A DNA stretch of 59,230 nt, taken from contig JAOZIF010000013.1 in assembly GCA_026014495.1 (NCBI GenBank), positions 1 to 59,230 of the forward strand. The letters run 5' to 3'. Numbering within the stretch: the first letter of the stretch is position 1; each line of letters opens with the position of its first letter. Under the pieces are notes generated by a model that was not told the DNA's origin, did not search any database, and saw nothing but the letters and a program-made list of their open reading frames with translations. The DNA is from Candidatus Bathyarchaeum sp. (GTDB taxonomy: Archaea; Thermoproteota; Bathyarchaeia; Bathyarchaeales; Bathyarchaeaceae). Position numbers and translations under genes: made by a program. Below are positions 17,043 through 24,414 of this stretch, piece after piece.

Positions 17043-17166
17043 AAGAGTTAACGACTTTTGGTATTACCTTTTACATTCATTTTTTAGTGTTTCCCATTTG
17101 CTTATGAATGCTGGGAGTATATAGGCAAGAGTTTTAGATAATAAACCTTTCAATTATGCCGAAGTT

Positions 17167-18357
17167 TTAGGCATTCAGCTGGTCATCGAGTAAGTTGTCT
17201 TCAAATTCTTCCATTGTCTCTTCTGGTTCTTTGAAGTAGCTGCTGTATTTTCTACGTAACAATAGCACTGTAAAGAATGTAGACACCATAACAGGTATGC
17301 CCCCAACGATCGCGTAAACCAACGTGTAATAATTCACGTCTGGATTGATTAGTATCCGTCCCGCCTCAACAAACATAACAGAAGACCATGCAACCCCAAC
17401 CACTATGATAACAGTACGCCACAACCGCAGGTCATGTTCGAAGAAATAGCGAACCGCCCTGCCCATAAGTATGACACATATGCCGATAGCTATCAGGTAT
17501 GTTGAGCCATAAAGAAACTCTCCGATGAGTCCTGGAACTTGTGCAAATGGCTCAACTGTATCATTAACAACGCTCGCTACTGCTGTTCCCCCTAGATAGC
17601 CGCCAATAAGAATTATTAAAACTCCTGCAATGGCTGAAAAGCCTGCTATCTGCACAGGGACTGATGGCGGCGAATAATCTGTTATCAGTTTGTAAACGTT
17701 ATGGGTTGATTTGTCGAGTCTGAATCCTTTGATGCAAAGGTATGCTCCTATGATTATAGCTAGAGCTTGCACAGCATGAGACAGCAAATCAAAGTATGCG
17801 AGGGCGCCTAAAACAATGAAGAGTAATCCTGGAAGACCTAGGACTATTCTAGAATAGCGGGGGTTTTCTACAAGAATTTTCATGTAACGAGAAAAGACGG
17901 CGGCTGTTTCTTCGATGGATTTGCTGTGTTTTACTACAATTCTTCGAACAGAGGTAACTGGGACTCTTGATTCAATAAGGGGCAAAACCATCTCGTCTGT
18001 GTAGCCATCGGTAACAAGAATAACATCTGTGGCAGCAAACTTTTCTAAAACCTCAGTTAATTCGGCTACAAGTTGTCTGTCAGCTTCCACGCCCTCCAAA
18101 TCAGAGCCTGCTATGGTTCCAACTTCATACTCTTCTTGCCCTTTAGCACTTTTTTTCAGGTTGTCGTAGATTCTGACTGCTTCAAACATGGCGTTGGCGT
18201 CAGCTTCTTCAGGGTCTCGGAGAGCTAGACTTGCAGCAGCGTTAACGTTTTCTTTTCTTCCAAGGACTGGCGTGGCTATTCCTGCTTTCATGCCAAGATC
18301 GTCGTCCCTGTCGACGCATAGAATAAGAATACGCTCCGCCTTGTCTGCTTTAGGCAT
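17167..18357 (-). CDS. DUF373 family multipass membrane protein
   Basis: About 396 residues, an archaea-specific family of unknown function. The N-terminal soluble part begins ILILCVDRDDDLGMKAGI and contains a VILVTDGYTDEMVLPLI element. From about residue 200 the protein has five to six membrane helices, ending in an acidic tail (EEPEETMEEFEDNLLDDQ). The ATG at 18357 is preferred over the one at 18381 because AAGGAG lies about seven bases before it and the protein then starts right at the conserved MPKADKAERILILC. Its companions encode a prenyl carrier synthase and a coiled-coil protein, suggesting an envelope role, but this is only context. Confidence 0.9.
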   Translation of the reverse strand: MPKADKAERILILCVDRDDDLGMKAGIATPVLGRKENVNAAASLALRDPEEADANAMFEAVRIYDNLKKSAKGQEEYEVGTIAGSDLEGVEADRQLVAELTEVLEKFAATDVILVTDGYTDEMVLPLIESRVPVTSVRRIVVKHSKSIEETAAVFSRYMKILVENPRYSRIVLGLPGLLFIVLGALAYFDLLSHAVQALAIIIGAYLCIKGFRLDKSTHNVYKLITDYSPPSVPVQIAGFSAIAGVLIILIGGYLGGTAVASVVNDTVEPFAQVPGLIGEFLYGSTYLIAIGICVILMGRAVRYFFEHDLRLWRTVIIVVGVAWSSVMFVEAGRILINPDVNYYTLVYAIVGGIPVMVSTFFTVLLLRRKYSSYFKEPEETMEEFEDNLLDDQLNA

Positions 18358-18465
18358 ATTTGCTCTCCTTATATTACTCATTTATTCGGAGGCACACTTT
18401 AATTTTGTCTTTATTTTTTTGATTCAACACTCCGTTGAATACACTCTAAATATGTTTACCTGAAT

Positions 18466-19344
18466 TTAGAGCAGTCCTTTTTCAGCCAAAATCTGGAATT
18501 CGTCCCACAACAGCTTTTCTCCGTTCTTCAACTTCGCTAACGCCCTTTCCTCCAAGTCTTTTTGGAGTTCACTTTGACGTTCAGACTTCTTTTTGTCTGC
18601 AGTTTCCTTCAATTCTTGTTCGATGGCTTTGATTTGTTTTATTAAATCGACACACTTTTCGTGTTTTTCTTGAGCTTGTTGCCTGCTTTCTACGTATTTT
18701 TGGTGTGCTTCAGTAGCTTCAGTTTGAAGGTCACGGGCTTTTTCTAAAATTGCAATCATTTGTGTGTGATATTTTTGGCTTTGTTCAGCCATTTCAGAAA
18801 GTTTTTCGTGAATTGTCTTTGCTTCGCTTCCAAAACCTTGTTGTTCTGTGCGCAACTCAAAGAGTTTATCCTTCACTTTTTTTATTCGCTTTTGAACAAC
18901 AAGCTGGGTTTCAAGCTCTCTTATCTGATTGATTAATTCCTGTTCTTCTTTTACGGGGAGTGAGCTTGTTTGAATTTTCCAGTCGAGTTCTTCAATTTCT
19001 CTAGATACCTGCCGCAAATTTCCGTTAGGTCGCTTTTCCTTTAATGCCCCGATTTTTTCTTGTAATTCCAAAACTTTGTCACGTTTCTCTTTGCCTTTGC
19101 TGCTTACCTGATTGCGCAGGTTTTTTAGTTCTTGGACTTGTTTGTTTATGTCATCTCTTTTTTGTTTGATGCTGTTTGCTTCTTTTCGTATGCTTTGGAC
19201 TTTTTCGTTGAGCTTGTTTCTTTTTTCAGCCCACTTTTTTGCTTCCTCGTTTAGTTTGTTTCGTTCTTCTTTGATTGGAATTAACTCTTGATTTAAGAAG
19301 TCAATTTTGTTTTTAGGGGAGTCAGCTATTTTATTCACGTCCAT
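18466..19344 (-). CDS. Archaeal coiled-coil protein (COG1340-like)
   Basis: A 292-residue protein, almost entirely charged heptad-rich helix: dense runs of E, K, Q, R and L from about residue 15 to 275, with only short breaks (around GSEAKTIHEK and LPVKEEQE). It matches the archaeal uncharacterised coiled-coil group typified by COG1340. It has no membrane segment. A structural or scaffold role is likely, but no specific function can be assigned. The C-terminus (LWDEFQILAEKGLL) resembles the short terminal helix seen in this group. Confidence 0.85.
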   Translation of the reverse strand: MDVNKIADSPKNKIDFLNQELIPIKEERNKLNEEAKKWAEKRNKLNEKVQSIRKEANSIKQKRDDINKQVQELKNLRNQVSSKGKEKRDKVLELQEKIGALKEKRPNGNLRQVSREIEELDWKIQTSSLPVKEEQELINQIRELETQLVVQKRIKKVKDKLFELRTEQQGFGSEAKTIHEKLSEMAEQSQKYHTQMIAILEKARDLQTEATEAHQKYVESRQQAQEKHEKCVDLIKQIKAIEQELKETADKKKSERQSELQKDLEERALAKLKNGEKLLWDEFQILAEKGLL

Positions 19345-19422
19345 GCAATTGTTTGCTTCAACAAAGTTTTGAGTTTTTCTTTTTGTTATTCTGGAACTGA
19401 TGTGATTTCTAAAATAAGAGGT

Positions 19423-20130
19423 TTATTCTAGTATGATGCGTGCATCAACCGTTTTTGCTCCTTTTTCGTAAACCATTACTGGATTTAAGTCAAGCTCTTT
19501 GATTTCTGGGTGGTCCATTACCAACTTTGAGGTATTTAGCAGGATTTTTGCTAGCGTGTCGATGTCGGCTGGTGGTTGACCCCGATAGCCTCGGAGGATG
19601 GGGTATGCTTTTACTTCAGTAATCATTTCTCGGGCTTCCTCTTCTGTGATTGGAGCAATTCTGAATGACACATCCTTCATAACTTCCACGAATGTTCCGC
19701 CAAATCCAAACATTAAGGTTTGTCCAAACTGTGAGTCTTTAATTGACCCAACTATGACTTCTGTTGCGCATGGAGCCATCTCCTGAACAAGAATGCCGTC
19801 AATTTTTGCGTCGGGTTTGTGCTTTTTTACGCTCTCCACAATTTGGCTGTACGCTTTTTTTGCATCCTCTTTGCTGTTAATGTTAAGAACAACTCCACCC
19901 ACGTCAACTTTGTGAAGAACATCAGGAGAGATGATTTTTAGAACAGTGGGATAACCAATTTCCTCTGAAAACCTTGCTGCTTCCTCCGCACTTTTTGCTA
20001 TCTTCAATGCAGTGACTGGTATTCCATATTCTTTACAAACTGTTTTTGCTTCATGCTCAAGAAGGCACTTTCTTTTCTCAGTTATTGCTTGATTAAATAT
20101 TTTGGTAACTTTTCCAGACACGTTTAACAA
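19423..20130 (-). CDS. Acyl-CoA synthetase (ADP-forming) beta subunit, ATP-grasp domain
   Basis: A 235-residue beta subunit of ADP-forming acetyl-/acyl-CoA synthetase, which makes ATP from acyl-CoA, ADP and phosphate during peptide or organic acid fermentation. The ATP-grasp pattern is clear: EHEAKTVCKEYGIPV, PTVLKIISPDVLHKVDVGGV (with the His that relays the phosphoryl group between subunits), GILVQEMAP, FGFGGTFVEVMKDVSFR and the C-terminal ELDLNPVMVYEKGA. It is normal length for a stand-alone beta subunit; the alpha subunit is not in the window. Repeat copy B lies 91 bp upstream. Confidence 0.92.
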   Translation of the reverse strand: MLNVSGKVTKIFNQAITEKRKCLLEHEAKTVCKEYGIPVTALKIAKSAEEAARFSEEIGYPTVLKIISPDVLHKVDVGGVVLNINSKEDAKKAYSQIVESVKKHKPDAKIDGILVQEMAPCATEVIVGSIKDSQFGQTLMFGFGGTFVEVMKDVSFRIAPITEEEAREMITEVKAYPILRGYRGQPPADIDTLAKILLNTSKLVMDHPEIKELDLNPVMVYEKGAKTVDARIILE

Positions 20131-20220
20131 CCTTTCTGTTTGGCTGCAAAGAGGTGTAAGTTTTTCCCCTTTCTAACTCTTTCGTATAATTTGGTCTTAA
20201 AAGTTAATTTGTTGCTAATA

Positions 20221-20275
20221 TTTTTTCTGAAAAAAGGTTGTTTTCAACAATGAACTGCTATTAGTCTCCTAATAT
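20221..20275 (-). repeat. Dispersed intergenic repeat, copy B
   Basis: Reads on the minus strand as TATTAG-GAGA-CTAATA, then CAGTTCATTGTTGAAAAC, then AACCTTTTTTCAGAAAA. It differs from copies A and C at a few positions (CAGTTC for AGGTTC, ACAACC for ACTAAC). It sits 34 bp beyond the stop of the 66-residue membrane protein and 91 bp before the acyl-CoA synthetase start. Confidence 0.8.
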
Positions 20276-20309
20276 GCCTGTTCAGTTTAGGTGTAACATA
20301 CGTTTTGGC

Positions 20310-20510
20310 TTATTCGCCTTTTGTTATGAGCAAAAAGATTCCTGTTACTGTGACTGCCACGCCGACAATTACGAAGATGCCTGCAAAGTGGCTGATGTCG
20401 CCTGCTGGGGGGTCAATGGAATAGATTGTGACAATTGCTCCAATAATTATGAGTACTAACCCGACTATTTTTTCGGCTAATGTTAATCCTATAGGCATTT
20501 CTTCGCTCAT
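20310..20510 (-). CDS. Small two-helix membrane protein, function unknown
   Basis: A 66-residue protein with two hydrophobic segments: IVGLVLIIIGAIVTIYSI (about 15-32) and FAGIFVIVGVAVTVTGIFLLI (about 43-63), joined by DPPAGDISH. It probably forms a hairpin in the membrane with both ends on the same side. No family recognised. It is monocistronic, with repeat copy B just downstream. Confidence 0.65.
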   Translation of the reverse strand: MSEEMPIGLTLAEKIVGLVLIIIGAIVTIYSIDPPAGDISHFAGIFVIVGVAVTVTGIFLLITKGE

Positions 20511-20660
20511 GCCAGCACCTTCAAGGTTTAAAGTTACAGTCTCAAGGCTTATTTTAATTTATCTAAGTTTTGTATAAATTTGAGCTAAAATGGTACTGCA
20601 AAACAGAACCAGAGTTTTAGTCCCATCAACTAGGCGACACTAGATGCTCTGATGAAAGCG

Positions 20661-21059
20661 TTAGATGACCGTGAATTCTAGTTGTTTTCCTTTGCGGTCA
20701 AATATTATGATGTTTTGTTTTGATTGGTAGGGGTAGCCTGTTATGAGCATGATTCTGCCATAAAACTTGTTTAAGTCCACAGTAGACGGGCGCAATGCGC
20801 CTGACGGGTGCGAGTGGGCAACTCCAATGACAGAGAAATCTATTGGAAGTCTGCTCAAGGGAAAAGCAGAGAATGTGCTTCCATGGGTTGCCATGGGTGG
20901 AATTTGGACATCAGTAACCACAAGTCTGTCTTTTTTTACTTTGCCTTTCAAAAGAAGAATTGATTCTCTTGGATGAAACATTTGCGCATAACTTAAAATG
21001 CTGTCCAAAACAGCCTGCTCAACAAAGACTTTTTTATCCAAACCAGACCCTCGTCTCAT
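20661..21059 (-). CDS. JAMM/MPN+ domain metalloprotease
   Basis: About 132 residues from the ATG at 21059. A complete JAMM zinc site is present: E33 (ESILLLKG), then H82-S-H84-P-x6-S92-x2-D95 (VAHSHPSGALRPSTVD). Stand-alone archaeal JAMM proteins such as HvJAMM1 remove ubiquitin-like SAMP modifiers, so a desampylase-like activity is the best family-based guess. An in-frame start at 21125 would add 22 basic residues and overlap the neighbouring zincin gene; the shorter form starts at MRRGSGLDKK and avoids this. A MoaD/SAMP-like beta-grasp protein is encoded elsewhere in the window (30930-31217). Confidence 0.85.
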   Translation of the reverse strand: MRRGSGLDKKVFVEQAVLDSILSYAQMFHPRESILLLKGKVKKDRLVVTDVQIPPMATHGSTFSAFPLSRLPIDFSVIGVAHSHPSGALRPSTVDLNKFYGRIMLITGYPYQSKQNIIIFDRKGKQLEFTVI

Positions 21060-21075
21060 TATTTTAAGAAATAGG

Positions 21076-21453
21076 TTATGTTTTGTTTGTTGTGTTTTTG
21101 TATGATTGTATATAGTTTTTTGCAAAGTTGTCGGCGTATTTTTCTATTCCACCCTGCGCATTTGTAACTCGTCTAAGGTGATGATAAAACTCGTGAAGAA
21201 TTATGTGTGGGCTATACAAGATTTCCCTGCGAGACACATGGATGGTTTGGTTTTTGGCTACGTAGCATGCTGGATTCTTTGAGTACCGTTTTGGCATGCC
21301 TACCTTAAGTTTTGGTTCCACAACTCCATAATGGCTGCTTAGCATCTTGAGAGCTTCATCAGTGTCCTTGGATAAAATTAGATAAACGATTTTTGCTCTA
21401 AAAATCACGTCATTATCAGTTAACATGTTTTGGCAAGACATTCCTGACTGCAT
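21076..21453 (-). CDS. Small HExxH zincin-like protein
   Basis: A 125-residue protein with a zinc-protease motif H87-E-F-Y-H91 (ILHEFYHHLRR) followed by a possible third ligand region (GGIEKYADNFAKNYI). An N-terminal helical part precedes it. It is shorter than SprT or M48 enzymes and I cannot assign a named family. Several starts are possible (Met 1, 5 and 10). It is 16 bases upstream of the JAMM gene and 18 bases downstream of the eL22-like gene, all on the minus strand, so an operon of three small genes is likely. Confidence 0.75.
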   Translation of the reverse strand: MQSGMSCQNMLTDNDVIFRAKIVYLILSKDTDEALKMLSSHYGVVEPKLKVGMPKRYSKNPACYVAKNQTIHVSRREILYSPHIILHEFYHHLRRVTNAQGGIEKYADNFAKNYIQSYKNTTNKT

Positions 21454-21471
21454 TCAGCTATTTTTTCTTTC

Positions 21472-21822
21472 TTACCAGCCATGTCTAATTGTTGCAGGAA
21501 TATTGCTCTTTTGTTTTTCCTTTTTCTCGGCACGTTTAAACATGTGAATTTTCACGGTGTTGCCTTCCAATGCAACCCAATAAGTGTGATTTAGATGATT
21601 ATGGTAAACAAACTTGTTCACGAGCTTCTGTAACTCGCTTGTGGATAAATAATCAGAATATACAAAGAGCTTGTTGCCTGTTGATGATACATCAACATTA
21701 AGTTTGGAACTTAGGAAACTGGACAAAGCATCTATTTTATCCTTCAATTTACCCACATCCACCTTCAATTTGCGTTTTCCTCTCATAAACAACTGTTTAG
21801 CCTCCACAACCCCTAATTTCAT
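21472..21822 (-). CDS. Small protein resembling eukaryotic ribosomal protein eL22
   Basis: A 116-residue basic protein. By eye its middle aligns with eukaryotic RPL22: LKVDVGKLKDKIDALSSFL matches the region around the DAANFEQFLQERI helix; NKLFVYSDYLSTSELQKLV matches ITVTSEVPFSKRYLKYLT; NKFVYHNHLNHTYWVALEG matches KKYLKKNNLRDWLRVVA; then a final strand VKIHMF. The C-terminal tail is basic here, unlike the acidic tail of eukaryotic eL22. The identity is judged from remembered sequence and pattern, not from a search. It heads a tight cluster with the zincin and JAMM genes and no other ribosomal genes. Confidence 0.55.
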   Translation of the reverse strand: MKLGVVEAKQLFMRGKRKLKVDVGKLKDKIDALSSFLSSKLNVDVSSTGNKLFVYSDYLSTSELQKLVNKFVYHNHLNHTYWVALEGNTVKIHMFKRAEKKEKQKSNIPATIRHGW

Positions 21823-21954
21823 TCTTTAATTGTATTAACGCTTTATGGAAAAACAACATTTTTCACGGCAACAAGACTTTTTTTGTGTATAAATCATCTA
21901 CGTACGGATAAACACGCCAAAACAAATTCTCAACTCATGGTAAATATGAAAGAG

Positions 21955-22145
21955 AATGCAGTACCCCAACCTTGAATAAAACTGAGCCATCAGGGGGAGA
22001 TAAAGCTAGTTTTAGATTGGGGTACTACTCTCCCAAAAGAGCAAGTGCCAGTAATAAATCTTGCTAAAATAACAGACAAAGCTGTAACATAAAGCGCAAA
22101 AGAAGTAAATGTTCTAAGTACTTAATTCATTGATTATTTTTTTGT
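21955..22145 (+). ncRNA. Candidate structured non-coding RNA in a gene-free 430-bp block
   Basis: The gap at 21823-22253 has no credible ORF but has nested hairpins. The outer stem AGTACCCCAA (21960-21969) pairs perfectly with TTGGGGTACT (22017-22026). Inside it TAAAACT (21977-21983) pairs with AGTTTTA (22008-22014), extended by AGC/GCT after one bulged G, closing a 17-nt loop. A second hairpin, AGCAAG/CTTGCT, follows at about 22040-22064. A TAAATATG box lies about 15-20 bp before the first stem and a T-rich run (about 22134-22143) could end transcription. The strand is inferred from that arrangement. No known RNA family recognised. Confidence 0.4.
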
Positions 22146-22253
22146 TATCTAGACGAAAAAACAAGAGACTTACAGGTTACAAGTTAAATGTAAACAAACA
22201 GTAACGACCTGAAATTGGGTTCAGCAACATAACAAAAGAGTCAATGTTAACAA

Positions 22254-22775
22254 TTACTTTTCCTTTTCTTCTGCCAAGTACTTGAAGGAAAACGGTTTAT
22301 TGACGCCGCCTTTAAGGTCAACAAGAATGAAATGCACGTCAAACATGAATTTTCCCCATGTGTTCTTGGCATCTGCAAGAAAGTTTTTGTATTCTGCATA
22401 ATTTTTGTGTACAGAAATTGTTATGGCGTTAACTCCCATGCCTTCAGCTCTTGAATCAAATAATATCTCTGGATGACGTTCCGCCCAACCTCTTGCCATT
22501 TTTTCTATTTCAGGTATATGTTTTCGTATATTTTCTATATTGAACTTAACAATAGAAAACGCCAATATTTCATATCCCATTTTAGCAAGATCAGGAATTG
22601 CAGAAAAATGTTGCAATACGCCATCGTTTAATAGTTTGCTCTTCATCCTAGATACAGTCGGTTGTGAAACTCCCAGAATTTTTGCTATTTCTCTATCGCT
22701 TCTGTTGGAATCCTTCAAATATTCCCTAAGAAGCTTAGATGACCTTCTATCAGATGCTTTGGATTTCTTTCCCAT
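22254..22775 (-). CDS. Lrp/AsnC-type transcriptional regulator
   Basis: About 173 residues. The N-terminal HTH is clear (SKLLREYLKDSNRSDREIAKILGVSQPTV, then SRMKSKLLNDGVLQHFSAI), followed by a ligand-binding/oligomerisation half (FSIVKFNIENIRK... MGVNAITISVHKNYAEYKNFL) like the RAM domain of Lrp proteins. The ATG at 22775 or 22778 is preferred over 22814 because GGCGGGGT lies immediately upstream. It is monocistronic, between the RNA-like block and the divergently transcribed DUF2061 gene; its target and effector are unknown. Confidence 0.85.
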   Translation of the reverse strand: MGKKSKASDRRSSKLLREYLKDSNRSDREIAKILGVSQPTVSRMKSKLLNDGVLQHFSAIPDLAKMGYEILAFSIVKFNIENIRKHIPEIEKMARGWAERHPEILFDSRAEGMGVNAITISVHKNYAEYKNFLADAKNTWGKFMFDVHFILVDLKGGVNKPFSFKYLAEEKEK

Positions 22776-23036
22776 CATTACCCCGCCCCAAATGACAGGC
22801 GTATTGTGAAGCAAGACAGCATATATTAGTTTTTGTTTGTAACAAAACTTCTACAACACATCCTGAAATCTAAAGAATACAATTTAAGAAGAATTGAATA
22901 AACTATAAAAAAATGTTGAACACACAGTCAAAATTTTATCACTCAATAACAATACACCGCGCGATTATTACCTATCATATTTTTAGTTGAAACAAAAAAT
23001 ATCTACAACATAAAACAAAATAACACTGGGATAACA

Positions 23037-23240
23037 GTGGACAAAAGAGCAAGAAGCTTAGCAAAAAGCGTAACCTACAGAATCACAGCATTTGTAGTGT
23101 TGATGATTATCACCTGGTACGTCACAGACAATTTGGCTCAAACAACCATAATATCAGTTACTTTTCAAGCAATCCAATTAGTCATATACTACATCCATGA
23201 ACGAATATGGGAAAACGTCAACTGGGGCAAAAAACCCTAA
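23037..23240 (+). CDS. DUF2061 family small membrane protein
   Basis: A 67-residue protein matching DUF2061: RSLAKSVTYRITAFVVLMIITWYVT at the N-terminus, a second hydrophobic stretch around TIISVTFQAIQLVIYYIHERIW, and the terminal WENVNWG typical of the family. Two membrane segments are predicted. GTG start. The function is unknown; in some bacteria relatives are fused or adjacent to sulfate-assimilation kinases, but nothing like that is nearby. The 222-bp region upstream is AT-rich and holds no gene. Confidence 0.85.
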   Translation: MDKRARSLAKSVTYRITAFVVLMIITWYVTDNLAQTTIISVTFQAIQLVIYYIHERIWENVNWGKKP

Positions 23241-23316
23241 ACTGCACCTGTAACCAAAACCACAGTTAACATTCTATTGCATCTAATATGAGCTGCTCTT
23301 CCTAAAACTAAACAAG

Positions 23317-24414
23317 TTAATCAGCAGACATTTCTTCCAGTTTCGCTGGCAAATACTCGTCAACAATGTATGTTAAACCATATCTGCTGAAAGCCTCTTG
23401 TTCTGCTTTCTTCTTAATTTTCAGGAAAGTCTTGATTTCTCTTTTCCACAAGTCTCCAGTATATCTTGGGTCCTTTTCCAACTCATGAAGCCGTTTAATA
23501 TCCACATCCGTTAACGGGTCAGTAGGCAACTTGTAGTCAACAATGTCCGTGGCGTATACTCCGCCCCACTTAGCATCAGGTGTAGTTAACCCACGAAGAT
23601 GAGCTGCATTCGCTGAACCCGAAATAATAACCATGGCAATGTGCATTCCCCATGGGTCACCATCAGTGAAGATATAGACTGGAAGGTCTAGTTCAGTGTT
23701 CAGTCGATTAAGGAAATGTCTAGTTGCTCTAGGTGCTTGACCTGCAGTCAAAACAAGAAGTGCATTGAATTTTTCGTGAACACGTTCTTCAATAAAACGG
23801 GTAAACAAACCGCCTTTCTCGATTGCAATAACTTTGTCACATCCAGTCTTAGCGAACTCTGCAGAAACAACGGATGGACCAATCATAACTCCGTCAGGAT
23901 GAGAAGTCATGTTCAACTGTTTTCCTTCATATCCTGGAACCGTATACTCGATTGTTAAATCTCCAAATAGAGCAGAACGCTCTTCTGGAAACACATTAAA
24001 GTCCTCTCGGGCAAAACCCGTGGCTGTCTCCAAGTCAGTAAGTATATTGTTTGACTCTGGCTGGTCCTTGAATGTCATCTCATACGCCTGAGCAGAATAG
24101 TACACGTCCCTGAGTGTCGAAGTTTTACGGTTCTTCACAAGCTCGCTGGCAAAAAAACCAGCCCAAACCATCTGCGTGAAAGGCTTAATGTGCCGAATAT
24201 TTCGAGCATGGCGCTTAACGCTTTTCTCGCCTAGGATATACTGGCGTACATCAGGGCTATAGTAAATGTTTTCTGTGGAACGGCTTGGCATCTCTACCCA
24301 AGGAAACTTTCCTTTCTCCATTTGACCATAAAGTTCACCGCCAAACTCTCGAAGGTCATTTAGAACCGCGTCCTTCTTCTTTTTAGTTGAACTCTCACTT
24401 TCCTTCCGTTTCAT
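23317..24414 (-). CDS. top6A: DNA topoisomerase VI subunit A (Spo11-like)
   Basis: A 365-residue catalytic, DNA-cleaving subunit of the type IIB topoisomerase. The active-site Tyr pair lies at 105-106 in LRDVYYSAQ, in the winged-helix domain. The Toprim domain shows VIAIEKGGLFTRF (metal-binding Glu) and YIFTDGDPWGMHIA (DxD). Normal length. Its start overlaps the end of the subunit B gene by 20 bases, so B and A are cotranscribed and probably translated together. No other gene follows in the operon. Confidence 0.97.
   Translation of the reverse strand: MKRKESESSTKKKKDAVLNDLREFGGELYGQMEKGKFPWVEMPSRSTENIYYSPDVRQYILGEKSVKRHARNIRHIKPFTQMVWAGFFASELVKNRKTSTLRDVYYSAQAYEMTFKDQPESNNILTDLETATGFAREDFNVFPEERSALFGDLTIEYTVPGYEGKQLNMTSHPDGVMIGPSVVSAEFAKTGCDKVIAIEKGGLFTRFIEERVHEKFNALLVLTAGQAPRATRHFLNRLNTELDLPVYIFTDGDPWGMHIAMVIISGSANAAHLRGLTTPDAKWGGVYATDIVDYKLPTDPLTDVDIKRLHELEKDPRYTGDLWKREIKTFLKIKKKAEQEAFSRYGLTYIVDEYLPAKLEEMSAD

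Noticed and set aside
18188-18463. Plus-strand frame over the DUF373 start
   Set aside because: Antisense shadow of DUF373 without its own ribosome site or domain.
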